Origin: Nicotiana tabacum
Lineage: Eukaryota; Streptophyta; Magnoliopsida; Solanales; Solanaceae
Direction of reading: 5' to 3'
Assembly (NCBI RefSeq): GCF_000715075.1
Contig: NC_134087.1
Location: forward strand, 188,635,276 to 188,699,275
Length of the DNA: 64,000 nt
The notes under the pieces were generated by a model. The model ran no database searches. It was not told the origin of the DNA and saw only the letters and a list, made by a program, of their open reading frames with translations. Below are positions 46,154 to 58,612 of this stretch, piece after piece; the first letter of the stretch is position 1, and every line of letters starts with the position of its first letter. Made by a program: the position numbers and the translations under genes.

Positions 46154-49100
46154 TGTCGACGCCCCCTTTTTCTCTAACCGTGGGGTCAGAAATCGGGTAT
46201 ATGACATTGGGAGGACAACTCTATTCCCTTTCAAGAATTGGGTTTAGAAGTTGAAGAGTCACCACCTAATGATTATAGTGCATTAGGACACTTTAAGAAG
46301 GGTTTGAGATGGAGAAACCAGAGATTAGGGTAAGGGCTAGAAATTATCCTAAGGAGAAGGTGTTAGGCACCCCTCAAAATCCACTAGTGTGGTTCCCGGC
46401 CATGTTATAATTATGACTTTACAAGTAAACAATCAAGGCTCAAATAAGGATTCGCACATAACTTTGCGACCAAGTTGAAAATTTTCGAAGGTAAGTGAGA
46501 GGGCAGAAATTCATGAAAAAGAGATTTGAACAGTTTTACGAGAAGCGATGAAAGCAAATAAAGGGAGAGGAGTCCGAAGTTTATAATTAATATGGATCAC
46601 TTCAATGCAATACCCAGCGATCACTCCTCAGAAGAGGGGTTGCACGTGATATTAGCGCATCGGTCATCATATCCATATCTACCCTTCCCACCCCGTTAAG
46701 GTATTTAAATGCGATCAGTCTCGTTTACTTATTGCATGCTAGTACCCGTCCCAACCTATCAGTCCCAAGGTATCAGGACTTCTAATCCTAAAGGGGAAGG
46801 AAAGGGATATAGGCATATATGGAGTTCAAAGGTTAAAATTCTAATTGCAACATATAAAACAAGTAACAAATATAAGGATGAACAAACAAATAGGTAAGGC
46901 TCAAGTAAACCCTTTAATCAAACAAACACTTAGTTTAGCATGTCTTGGCACATACTGATTTGGTCTTTAAATTAAACTTAAACAGCGAACGGACTGGTTA
47001 ACCCATATGTTTAGATAGAAAGTCTGCATTAGGAAACTTGGATCCAATTATCAGAAATTAAGGTATTTCAAGCGAGTGATTTAAAGGGTATTGGTTTCAG
47101 GAAAAGTAGTCTAATGCAGAGGAGTTTTGAAAAGAAATTATAGACTGCAGTAAAAATAAAACACAGAAATGGTTGTGAAAGAGTTTTAGAGATAGAAATA
47201 TCTAAGGAAAGGGTAAGTCGCAACTGTTTTAAAAGACAGTTCAGGGTCTGAGTAAAACGTTTAGGCAGAATGTTTAGAAAGAAACTGTTTCAGAAAAAGA
47301 TGCCGATTTGAGGGATTTAAAAGCATACTGAGTCAAGAGAGTTTTTGTCAAAGAATTAAGACTTCTGAAATCGTTGTTGTATTAAGACGTTAAGTACCAG
47401 TTAATAGATCATTATTACTTTAAGCGAATCAGACGAGTTTGAGGCTAATCCTATAGGCATGATATCTATCTTGATTTTTTAAAACCTGTTATTGAATTTG
47501 TAAAAGATGATTGTGTTAATTAACCCTACAGTTTGCCTAATGCATATGCATTCCTTATAGGCATGATCTATATATGCATCGATTACATGAACGTTAAGTC
47601 CTATAGGCATGATTTCTATGTGATTTGTAACACAATGAAGCGTTGACCCTATAGGCATGGTCTCTGGGTGATGTGGAATCAGAAACATTGAACAATCCTA
47701 TAGGCAGAAAAAATTAAAATCCTAAAGCATGGTTTCTACCCTTACTGATGCAAGAATGTAAAACCCCTCCCAAATCCTTTTACTATATTCCCCAAATTCT
47801 TTATACAAATTATTACAGACCAAAAGACAGAAAATAAATACATTAATAACTAACAGCTAGATCCGAGCAGCCTAATTCAATCTTAATGTCCAATAACATG
47901 TGATTAACCAATTCCGGATTTCCAAAGCCTTCTCTTTATCCAAAGTATTTCAAAGTTCCAAGGAATCTCAAGGATTCCCGGCATTGCTTACACTCAGGAT
48001 ACCATTTAGAATTAGAATAGTGCAGTGCGAAATAGCCAGCCCTCAGGCATCCAAGTTCAGTGGGAGATCAAGGGTCCCAAAGCATGGTTTGCAAGAGAGG
48101 GGCAGAACTTAGAGCTAGGAGTAAGTGCAAAGTGAAAAAGAATTGGGCAGCCATAACAAATGGTGGTCATACCCAGCCACAGGTGCATACTGGCACACCC
48201 CTGACCATTTGTTTGGTCAAACAAGTTAGGAGCAGACCCTTGCGGGTCAAACCTAGGTTTGGATGGTGATTAGGACACTACCAGACTTAGGTCCCAGCTC
48301 AAGAACATAAAGGGGAGAAGGGAGTGGGAATTGATTGAGTTAGGAGGTTCAAAGAACCCAGTTCAGAGTCATAGACAGCAATATCAAAGTGTTGTTATGG
48401 CTGGAACTATACTCACATACAAAGGGGAAAAGGGTAAGGGATTCACATGAGAAGAGTACATGCAGAGTTGCAGAAACATAAGGAAAGAAAGCATAACAGA
48501 CTAAGATGTAAACACATGGTGAAAGAGAGAGCATGACAGGCTAGGAAATAAATACATAGTTAAGGGGGGCATTATTTAACTAAGAATGACATACCAGTTG
48601 CAAGTACTTGAATAGCAGAACAACAAAAGCAAGTAAACAGCCAGAAGTCAGTAGGAGCAAAATCGAAACATCAGAAAATACTTGAGAGTTCAAAGAGAAC
48701 TCAAGAATGTTTCAGAAAGTAGAAAGAGAAGAGGAGCAGAGTGCTCAATACTAGAGGTTGAGTAGTAGTAGAGAAAGTATTGAAAAGTTCGAAGTCTTTC
48801 TGTGTATCTTTTTTTTAAGTGCAAAAGGGGTAGCCCCTTTTATAGTGCAGAAGACAAGTGAGAAGAAGGTAAGAAAATAATTTTGAAAGTCAATCACACA
48901 GATTCCCCTTCAGCCAAGGGATTGATTTCAAACGAGCATGACAAATAAGGAAAGGATTTTGATTTTAAATCTTTTCTAAGGCAGTATAACAAGGGTAAAT
49001 ACATGGAAATTCATTTAAGGAAATAGTTCAACATTACACGGTTTGGGCTAAATAAGGGAAGACAATCAATCACAGCCAGTAAAAATCAAGGTTTGAGCCT

Positions 49101-51063
49101 TGGCATGAATGAATCCAACCACGAAAAGGTGAAGATAAATTTAATTTGAAGAAAATCATTAACAATCAATCATACCCTTTTGAAAAGGGACTCAGAATCA
49201 ATCATAGGCTGGCCAAAGGCCTTTTGAAAGAAGAGAAAGTCATATAAAAACCATACAGAGATAAGAGAGAGTTGTTGCAACACTAGCAAAGAAATCAGAG
49301 TAGCAAGGAAAGTTAGGTTCATAGACTCAAAGTGAGTTTTTGAAAGAGGGTCAGGGTTCTGAATGGAACCCTAGCCCAAGCACACAGCCAAGCTTGTCAA
49401 AAAACCTTTAACACTAGGGTTTTCTGACACAAATCAGATACATAGGCGAAGAACAACAAGTAGAATAGGCTCAATAGCCTCTCTTAGAAACTCATGAGAG
49501 AATAAGCAAAGACGAAAGCAAATTCGAAATACAGGGAATACATTTAGGCAAAGCTTTGTTGCTTAAATAAGTTCAAGAGAGACAAGTAATACAGGTTTAG
49601 GAAAACAGTAGAAGAATCATACTTAAGGCTTTAAACAAAAAATCCAGTGAAGGCAGGCAAGGAGCAAAAGCTCAGTAAAAAATACAGTAGAGGGATATGT
49701 GAGGGATACACATAAAGCATGCTTATAGAACCCAGTAGGAGAAAGAACAAAACACAAAAACAGAAGAACATACGTAATAACGACAAAACACCAGAACATA
49801 GGAGAAGACATATGAGGAAAGAACATAAGACATAAGCGAAAAACTCGTAAGAAACATGGCATATACATATTCACACAAAGAAAAGAAGAAGAAGAAGAAG
49901 AAGAGACAGAAGTCTTTTTAAGATTTTTGAAAACCCTAAATCGAAACAGACTAGTTTTGAAAAAAAAAATTGGGGAAAAGTATTAAAACTTCGAGTATAA
50001 CATAGATTTAGCACAGATCTAAGAAAAATAAAAGAAAAAGGAACCTCGAACAGCTTTAGGGTTTCTCAGAAACCCTAGAAACGAGAAGGCTTGTAAAGGG
50101 ACTGGTCTCGAATAGGTTTGAGCCATAGCTATACTTTTTTAAGGCTCGAACACGTCGGAACGGAGTCGGAGAGGCCATAGGACCTCAGATCTATGGAGGA
50201 TTTGAACGGGCATCGTTGAGGTCGAACCTCAAAATCATGATTTGGGGGTGAAGGGAGGTGAGCATAGGCCGTCCATGGCCTGAGAAGCCATGGACTCCGG
50301 TGAGATTTGGTCGGAGAAGACGAGGAAGACGGCTAGGGTTTTTTGAGTGTTAGAGAGCGTTTGAGAGAAAGGGAGGGTTTGAGGGCGGCGGTCGAAGAGA
50401 AATGAGAGATAGTGTTAGGTCGTTCGAAATTGAAAAGGAAAGGAGGGATGAGGGTCGTTGATCAAAATGATCAACGGCCAGGATCTGTAGATACAAACGG
50501 ACGGTTTAGTTAATGGGTCAGGGGTCGAGTTAAATTTGAATTGGGCTGGTCCAATTTGGGCTTGAAGTTGGCTGAGATTGAGATGGAATTGTGGTTAAAA
50601 TTGAAACGAATTGAGGCTAAAATTGAAATAGCCAGTTTTCCCCTTATTATTTTATAAAAATAGTAAAAATGTTTTAAAAGCAAATTAAAGGTACTGAGTT
50701 AATAAATAATATGTAAACCTTAATTTAAAATATTAGGATCAATTTATATTTAAGAAAAATGCTATTAAATCTTAAAGCGGCTAGCATTGCAATTACATGC
50801 AATTTAGTTTTAAAATACCAGACGAATTTGTAAAAATATGAAAAAACAATCATGCCGACTATATTTGAGGTAATTATTAGAATAAAGTAAATTATTTTCC
50901 AAAATGACAAGTTTTTTTCGGAATAATTATTGGGATTTTATGATGTAAAAATAGGCCATAAATTGATTTAAAAATCATTAAAAATGCCAAAACACTTTGG
51001 GGTGCTTATATATGCACATATATGTCATTTTGAAAATATATAGGGAAAAATTGGGTATCAACA
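46154..51063 (-). mobile_element. Ogre-like solo LTR (4,910 bp) with perfect TSD
   Basis: Plus-strand ends TGTCGACGCCCCC and TTGGGTATCAACA are flanked by CCCGG at 46149-46153 and 51064-51068. The minus orientation start TGTTGATACCCAATTTTTCCC matches the LTR at 35351. A 21-bp palindrome is at 50456 and an (AAG)n run near 49880. No internal domain is present, so it is a solo LTR. Confidence 0.9.
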
Positions 51064-51619
51064 CCCGGGACCTCAACCAAAAACACAAACATACCCCATA
51101 ACCTTATTCAAACTTATACCAACCTTCAAAACACCTCAAATAATATCGAATCAACCAAAACACATCAGATTCAAGCCTAAGTTTCCAAAATCTTCCGAAT
51201 TTCGCTTTTGATAAAAAAAAACAATCAAACCACGTCCGAATGACCTGAAATTTTGCACACACATCCCAAATGACACAAAGAAACTACTGCAACTCTCAGA
51301 ATTCTATTTCGACCCCTATATCAAAATCTCTTCTATCAACCGGAAAACGCCAAAAATTAAATTTCACCAATTCAAGCCTAAATCTACTCCGGACCTCCAA
51401 ACTTGATTCCGATCACACTCCTATGTCCCAAATCACCTCCCAAAGTTATCTGAACCATCGGAACTCACATCTGAGCCCTCAAACACATAAGTCAACATCC
51501 TGTTGACTTTTCCAACTTAAGCTTCCTCCAAAGAGACTAAGTGTCTCAAACCTTATCAAATCCTTTTCGAACCCGAGTCAACCAACCTGATCACATATAG
51601 AACTGATAGACAAAGAAAT
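51064..51619 (-). mobile_element. Tekay-type LTR, right part, interrupted again
   Basis: It resumes after the Ogre-like solo LTR with GGACCTCAACCAAAAACAC and proceeds to CCAACCTGATCACATA, which aligns with 40480-40510 in the sister LTR. It breaks at 51619, about 70-80 bp short of its expected terminus, where the Ogre-like element inserted. Confidence 0.8.
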
Positions 51620-54600
51620 TGTCGACGCCCCCTTTTTTCTCTAACCGTGGGGTTAGAAATCGGGCATACGACATTGGGAGGACAACTCTATTCCCTTTCG
51701 AGAATTGGGTTTAGAAGTTGAAGAGTCGCCACCTAATGATTATAGTGCATTAGGACACTTTTTTAGAAGAGTTTGAGTTGGAAAACCAGAGTTCGGGTAA
51801 GGGATAGAAATTATCTCGAGGGGAAGGTGTTAGGTACCCCTCAAGATCCACTAGTGTGGTTCCCGGCCATGTTGCAATTGTGACTTTACAAGTAAACAAT
51901 CAAAGATCAAATAAAGACTCGCATATAACATTGCAATTAGGTTGAAAACTTTTGAAAGTATATAGAGAGGGAAGAAATAAAAAAAGAGATTTGAATAATT
52001 TTACAAGAAAATATGAAAGCAAATAAAGGGAGGGGGGTCCTAAGTTTATAATTCATATGGATCACTTCAATGCAATACCCAGCTATCACTCCTAAGAAGA
52101 GGGGTCGCACGTGGTATTAGCACACCGATCATCATATCCATATCTACCCTTCCCACCCCGTTAAGGTGTTAAAGCGCGAAATGATATCGTTACTTATTGC
52201 ATGCTATTACCCGTCCCAATCCTATCAGACCCGGAGGCATATGGGACTCCTAATCCTAAAGGGGAGGGAGTTGGGGCTTTTGCGGAGTTTTCAAAAGGAT
52301 AAAAATCTAGGCGACAAGCAATAACAGATAGTAGTTAAAAGGGAAACAAATAGCAGTTAAGGCTCAAGTCAGCCTCCTCATTCAAAGAAACAGATTATCT
52401 AACATGACTTACAAATACTGGTTTGGTCTGTATTAAACTTAACGTAGGACGGGTGGCTAATTTATCACATATTTTCAGATAAGAAGTCCGAATTAGGCCT
52501 GCCTACAGGTTGTAATTATCAAAACTGATGCAATTATAAAAATTTACCCTAAGGCTTGCCTAGGCATTAAACAGAACCTATAGGCATGATATCTATTAGT
52601 TTCAGAAATAAAGAAGTAAACTGATTGTAGAAAAAGAATTGTCAATTACAGGGACATAAGATCTGCAGGCGTTAAACATTATTGCTACTGATTTTAGGCT
52701 TATAAGCGAGTTGACGATTCAGGTTTAGTTAACAGCTCCTATAGACATGCTTTCTAGGTGTTACTAATTTGGGCACTGTTATTGCTTATGCAGGAATCCT
52801 ATAGGCAGATTGTCTACATGCAATTGATTAGGTATTTAAATCCTATAATAGGTTTGCCTAATGACGGATGCAAAATGCAGAAAGTTCTATAGGCATGGTG
52901 TCTATATGAAAATGCAAAATTTTGGAATCGACTTACAAGCATGGCATCTGTTATGAAATTGCAGAAAACCCTATAGACACAGTATGTATATGAGAATGCT
53001 GAAAATCCTATAAGCATGGTATCTATATGAGAATACGGAGTTTCAGTGATTTATAAAATGCAGAACTTTAGAAAAATAGTAATCCCTATGAACATGGTAT
53101 CTACATGAGTGCAGAATTTCAGAAGTATAGTAATTCCCTATGAACATGGTATCCGCCCCTTGCATGCATAGTCCCCTGCCCTTTTCCACTAGACGACCCC
53201 AAATGTTTATTACAAAATTATTACAGACCAAAATGAATAAGAAAAATATATCAGAAATTAAAGATTCCAACCAAGGAGATCCTAATTCAGACCCAAGGTC
53301 TGAAATATGAAATAAACCAACTTCCCAAGATTAGATTCCAAAGTCTTCTCTCATCCGGGGTGTTTCAGAGATCTAAGGAGTTTCAGGAACTCCAAGCAGT
53401 GCTTACACCCCAAATATATTGCAGAATTAGATTATAGTGCAGTGGGGAAATGCCAGCTCTCAGATGTCCAAGTTCAGATGGAACTCAAGGTCCCAAAGCA
53501 AGGCTCAAAAGAGAGGGGCAGAACTTAAGATTCTAGGAATAGGTGTAAATGCACAAGGGGGAAGGGAATCAGATAGAGACAGGGCAAGCTAGTGGTCATG
53601 CCCAGCAATTAGGATGCTGGCACACCCCTGACCAGCCTGTTAGTCAAGCATTGAGAGTTAGGATCCATTGTGGATCAAGCCAAGGCTTGGATAGTAATTA
53701 GGATACTGTTAGGCCAAGAGCTTAACTCAGCACATAGAAGGGAATAGGGGTAGAGGATTCATAACAGAAACAGAAGCAAAGAAAGGAGATATGAAGCACA
53801 AATTACAGCATATAAGCAATAAAGTAAACAAGAAGCTTGAAGCTGTGAAGTAAACACATAGGGGGTGAGGCAGAATATTTAAACAAAGGACATACCAGTT
53901 TCAAAGAAAATAAGTAAGCAAAAGTAGCCTTGAGAGAGCCAAGTTGCAAACAAAGTAGTTCCAAAAGATCTCAAGCGTAGCCAAGTATTGAATTCAAACA
54001 GTATTGCAAGTAAGTAATCAGAAGTTTTTTTTTGTAAAAGTATTGAATTGTAAGTAAAGGATGATCAAAGTGCAGAAGGGTCGTGCCCCTTTTATAGTGC
54101 AGAGAAGCAAGTAAGAAAGGCAAGAAAATAGTTTGCAATCAATCACATAAAGTCTCTCTTTGGTTAAGGGATTCTAATTTCAAACGGGTAAAAGATAAGT
54201 AAGGAAAGAGTCTGATCAAAATCTTTTCAAGGCAGCACAAGAAGGATAAATACGCAGGGACTATTTAAGGCAAAAGTCTAACAGTACACGGTTTGTGCAA
54301 ATAAGGAAAGGGAATCAATCAAACAGCCAGGGAAATCAAAATTACAAGCTCAATTCGAATGAACCAAGTCAGGAAAAATCAAAGAGAAATCAGTAACAAT
54401 GAATCAAACTCCATTAGAGGATTTCAGAATCAATCAATTATTGGAAAAACACTTTTTGAAAGAAGAATTTCTCATATATAAAGCACACAAACATGTGAAT
54501 ACCAGAGGGGATCGTCAAATTATTTAGAAGAGAGTTTAACAAAGAAAGGTTCAGAATCATAAGCAAGAAGAAGTATAAGTCTAGTTTGCAGACTCACAAT

Positions 54601-56283
54601 GAGTCTGAGAGTCCAGGGTCCCGAAGTGGAACCTAACTCGCACACAAAAGATCAAAATGCCAAGAAATCCCCGAACCTTAGGGTTTCGAGTTGAGTCAGA
54701 CAATAGAGATGAGAAGGCAAACCATTCAATAGAGGCTCAGGAGTCTTTTCCAAAGACTTATGAGAAACAAACAGACATGATACACAGTCAAAAGCATGGA
54801 GAACACATTTTGAGAAAAACTCAGAACTTAAACGAGTTCAGAAGAAAAAGTGATACAAACCTAAGAAGCAGTAGATGAAACACATTTAGCAAGAACATGC
54901 ACAGATTCCAGTAAAGCAAACAAAAATCGAAGAACTTAACAGTAAACACATATAGTAGAAGAGTAATGAATACATAACAAGGATAATCATGCGAGCACAG
55001 GAGTAACATGTATAAAAGAAAAGTAGAAGTACAATACAGGCGTGGTAGAAAAGAAAATATACGAACATAGTATAGACAAATACATGCAAAGAGAAGAAAA
55101 AAAAGCCAGAGAAACATTTTAGGCATTTTCAGAAAACCCTAAATCGAAAAGAAGCGATTTTAAAAGTAATTTTTGGAAGAAAAGTTGGGGAAATTGTTTG
55201 AACACTCAAGTAGAGCATGGATACACAACAGATCTAAGAAAAATTGGAGAAAACCTCAAATAGTCAGAGTTTCGGAAGAACCCTAGAATGAGAAAGGCTT
55301 TGAAAAAGGTCTGATCGGAGCAGGAGATGTCAAAACCAAGCTTGAACAACCATAGCTGGCCGGAGCAAGGTCGGAGACAAGCCAAAGAACTCGAATCAAA
55401 CAAGGTCTGGGCCAAGCCTCTTCAAAGTCTGGTCTGGAAACCATGATAATCGAGCACGTAGGAGTCTCAAGAGGCTGGTACAGACCTTTAATGGCTTTGG
55501 AAGCCATGGATTCAGACAATTTTAGGTGGTAATCAGAGGGAGGCGACTAGGGTTTCGGAGAAGGTTGAGAGAGAAGTGAATTTCAGAGGCGGCGGACTAA
55601 ACGAAATGGCTAGGGTTTGGGGGTAGGTCGGGATTAATTTAGGAAAGGGTAAAAGGTGGTCGTTGATCATTTTGATCAACGTCCAGGATTGAATGGGTAG
55701 GTAAGGGATCCGGGCGGGTTGTTCTTTAAAGGGTCTTGGGTCAGGGTAATTGGGCTCTGAGATTGGGTTTAATTGGGGGTTAATTTTTGCTAAAATTGAA
55801 AGCCAATTTGGCAATATTATTAAATAGCCATTTCTCCCTATTTATTTTATATAAAATAATAAAAAAGATTTTAAAAGTAAATTTAAAGTACTGACCCAAT
55901 TAATAATATATAAATATTAATTTAAAAATATTGGAACCAATTTTACAATTATAAAATGCTATTAATCTTAAAGTAGGCTATAATTGCAATTATATGCAAT
56001 TTAGCTTTTAAAATACCCAATAAATTTGACAAAATATACAAAAATTATATTAAATATATTTTGGTATAAATACGGGAATAAAATAAATTATTCACCAAAA
56101 TTGATAATTTTGAGAATAATTATTGGATTTTGTACTGCTAAAATAGACAATAAATTGGTTTTAAAAATCTTTAAAAATTTTGGAAAAATACCAAAATACT
56201 TGGGAATGCTTATATATGCATACACATGCTATTATGAAAGTATTTTGAGTATAAAAAATATATAAAAAAATTGGGTATCAGCA
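51620..56283 (-). repeat. 3' LTR of Ogre-like element (4,664 bp)
   Basis: Plus-strand ends TGTCGACGCCCCC at 51620 and TTGGGTATCAGCA at 56283 (minus start TGCTGATACCC). It is co-linear with 46154-51063. The CCTATAGGCATG repeat zone is at 52700-53160 and a perfect 21-bp palindrome at 55661-55681. The retained polypurine tract and 3' UTR identify it as the 3' LTR. Confidence 0.9.
55661..55681. other. Perfect palindrome CGTTGATCA-TTT-TGATCAACG
   Basis: Nine-bp arms with a 3-bp loop. The same site is at 50456-50476 (loop AAA, perfect) and 35965-35985 (one arm mismatch). Conserved in all three Ogre-like LTRs. Confidence 0.85.
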
Positions 56284-56296
56284 GCTGCCCCTCTTT
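56284..56296 (-). other. Polypurine tract of Ogre-like element
   Basis: The minus strand reads AAAGAGGGGCAGC directly before the LTR start TGCTGATACCC. This is the expected plus-strand priming site. Confidence 0.75.
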
Positions 56297-56689
56297 ACCT
56301 GGGAAGGATGAAAGAGTTGTCGGGTAAAGATAAGATGGCCAATTTTGACCGGAAGTGGCGATTTAAAAGGAATTCAGACCGAGCTCTGGCTCTTATGCTG
56401 CCTACATATCCCTGATCTTACAGGAATCAGGCCATATGTAGTTCCGGAACCATTGACGGGATATGCCGATGGAGATTTGAAACGGACGAACGCGATGTTT
56501 AGATTGAGAGAGGTTTTCTGAAAAAATCGATAGGCTGTGGGAACTGGAGCGGGATCACTCCTGCTGAGACGGCCATTGCCAACCGGTGTACCTGCAAATG
56601 AGCAATACAAACATATGTTGTGCATAAATTTAAACGTGATACAAGTTCCCACTAGACCATGAATGTTGTCTTCGGACGGTTAGGATGAC

Positions 56690-56900
56690 GTCCTTGGACC
56701 ATGATGCCCTGGGCCATGAAACATATGATAAAGGATTCGCAGGCTATGAAATGATGTTCTCGGGCCATGAGAATGATGCCTCCGAACTATGATGCCTTTG
56801 AATAATGATATGCAAAAGATAAAATGGGGTCCTTAAGCCATGTCATGGCGTTCTCGGGCTATGCAAATGGTGCCTCCGAACAATGACGCCTTTGGACAAT
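56690..56900. repeat. 3' UTR tandem array 1 (two imperfect copies)
   Basis: ATGNNGTTCTCGGGCYATG ... TGCCTCCGAACNATGANGCCTTTG occurs twice, near 56752 and 56845, with a partial CCTGGGCCATGAAA copy upstream. Spacing is about 95 bp. Confidence 0.7.
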
Positions 56901-56902
56901 TT

Positions 56903-57093
56903 GGCGATCTTTCAGCCCATGAAATGCAGAAGGTGGCGATCTTCCAGCCGATGCAAGGCATAAATAAAAGGTGGCGGTATTTCAGCCGTGCATGAAAAAT
57001 AAAGTGGCGCTATTTCAGCCAATGCAAGACGTAAAATAAAAGTGGCGATATTTCAGCCATGCAAGAAAATAAAGTGGCGATATTTCAGCCGTG
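56903..57093. repeat. 3' UTR tandem array 2 (six copies, 32-39 bp)
   Basis: Six units begin (T)GGCGATNTTTCAGCC or a close variant and end in an ATAAAG-type tail (TGGCGATATTTCAGCC is the commonest form). Unit length varies between about 32 and 39 bp. Confidence 0.85.
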
Positions 57094-57096
57094 CAG

Positions 57097-57876
57097 GATG
57101 GAGGTAGAGCTTAACCTCGAAAGGCATAAAGGTAGCCTTATGCAATGCAAAGATATGCAGATGGAGGTAGAGCTTAACCTCGAAAGGCAGAAAAGTAGCC
57201 TTATGCAATGCAAAAAAAATGTAGATAGAGACAGAGCTTAGTCTCGAAAGGCGGACAAGTAGCCTTATACAGGTGATAATGGAGGTAGAGATTAACCTCG
57301 GAAGGCAGAAAGGTAGCCTTATGCAATGCAAAATGCAGATGGAGACAGAGCTTAGTCTCGAAAGGCAAAAAAGTAGCCATATGCAGATGATGATCGAGGT
57401 AGAGCTTAACCTCGGAAGGCAGAAAGGTAGCCCTATGCAGATGATGATGGAGGTAGAGCTTAACCTCGGAAGGCATAAAGGTAGCCTTATGCAATGCAAA
57501 AATGCAGATGGAGACAGAGCTTAGTCTCGGAAGGCAGAAAGGTAGCCTTATGCAATGCAGAGAAATGCAGATGGAGGTAGAGCTTAACCTCAGAAGGCAG
57601 AAAGGTAGCCTTATGCAATGCAGAGAAATGCAGATGGAGGTAGAGCTTAACCTCGGAAGGCAGAAAGGTAGCCTTATGCAATGCAGAGAAATGCAGATGG
57701 AGACAATGCTTAGTCTCGGAAGGCAGAAAGGTAGCCTTATGCAATGTGGGAAATGCAAATGGAGGTAGAGCTTAACCTCGGAAGGCAGAAAGGTAGCCTT
57801 ATGCAATGCAGAGAAATGCAGATAAAGACAATGCTTAGTCTCGGAAGGCAGAAAGGTAGCCTTATGCAGTGCAAGA
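57097..57876. repeat. 3' UTR tandem array 3 (13 copies, about 53-65 bp)
   Basis: Units contain a hairpin core, then GGAAGGCAGAAAGGTAGCC and TTATGCAATGCAGAGAAATG. Eight units have the core GAGGTAGAGCTTAACCTC and five GAGACAGAGCTTAGTCTC (minor loop variants). Long open frames on both strands, up to 286 codons, exist only because several periods are multiples of three or lack stops; they are not genes. Confidence 0.95.
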
Positions 57877-58274
57877 ATGTAAAAGGATGATTGGTAGTAA
57901 GATCTCTTAGCTGATAGCCGATTACGACAATATGACTGTTGGGGAGATTGTGTACGGATAGCAATTGTGGGCAAGTGATGATTCTGAGAAGTTGCATTCT
58001 TGGGAAAGTATGCGTACATAAATATACCTGATGATATTGCAAGTCGAGTGCCTCCATCCAAAGAAAATCATGAGTTCTGGGAGGGGAAAGGTTAGTTCAT
58101 CTTCCCCGGGCTCTTGGCGATGTGTGTCATTGGGGTAGCGTCGCTAAACAACAACAATTCGGATAATAGCTATGCATGATTTAGTAAATATAACGTATAT
58201 AATCGAAAATAGTTTTATTTAGATGATCCAACGACTGCGACATGGTTCAAGGCATTGCAACCTCTCTTTCTCCG
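57877..58274. other. 3' UTR between array and hairpins
   Basis: Unique-looking 3' UTR sequence of the Ogre-like element. No gene or repeat recognised. Confidence 0.6.
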
Positions 58275-58301
58275 GAATTTTGAGGGTCCTCCTCAAAATT
58301 C
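58275..58301. repeat. Hairpin 1, 11-bp perfect stem
   Basis: Arms GAATTTTGAGG and CCTCAAAATTC enclose a 5-base loop. It lies about 310 bp downstream of the pol stop in the sense (minus) direction. Confidence 0.9.
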
Positions 58302-58362
58302 TGCCCTAGTTTGCTGAGCGGACATTTCTGACGGCTGTGTTGAATGACTAAAAACATCTTTG

Positions 58363-58389
58363 GAATTTTGGGGGTCCTCCTCAAAATTC
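58363..58389. repeat. Hairpin 2, same stem with one wobble-type change
   Basis: Arms GAATTTTGGGG and CCTCAAAATTC. The A-to-G change at the ninth stem position gives a G-T pair on this strand and an A-C mismatch on the sense (minus) strand. Confidence 0.85.
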
Positions 58390-58445
58390 TACCCCAGTTT
58401 ACTGGGCTGGCGCTTCTGGTGATGCATGAACTAAAATTAACTTCG

Positions 58446-58472
58446 GAATTTTGAGGGTCCTCCTCAAAATTC
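58446..58472. repeat. Hairpin 3, 11-bp perfect stem
   Basis: Identical in arms and loop to hairpin 1, and 171 bp from it. The unit is followed by TGCCCCAGTT, as in the other two copies, so the three form an 83-88-bp tandem array. Confidence 0.9.
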
Positions 58473-58612
58473 TGCCCCAGTTCCAATAGCGGGGGGAAAT
58501 GGAATTTTTATTAAATTATGACCGAACCCATAGGGCAGCCTACGTATCCCCTCTTAAATGGGAATCAGGTCAGGCGTAGTTCAAATTACATCATTAAGGG
58601 AATCATAAGTGG
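58473..58612. other. 3' UTR just after the pol stop
   Basis: Short stretch between the third hairpin and the pol stop codon. No further feature seen. Confidence 0.6.

Noticed and set aside
57097..57876. CRISPR-like array of regularly spaced repeats
   Set aside because: Spacers are as similar as repeats, unit length varies, and the setting is a eukaryotic retroelement 3' UTR.
57201..58061. 286-codon minus frame and several shorter frames with repeated HCIRLPFCLPRL / MQMEVELNLGRQKG motifs
   Set aside because: They only translate the tandem array in different phases and have no start context or family resemblance.
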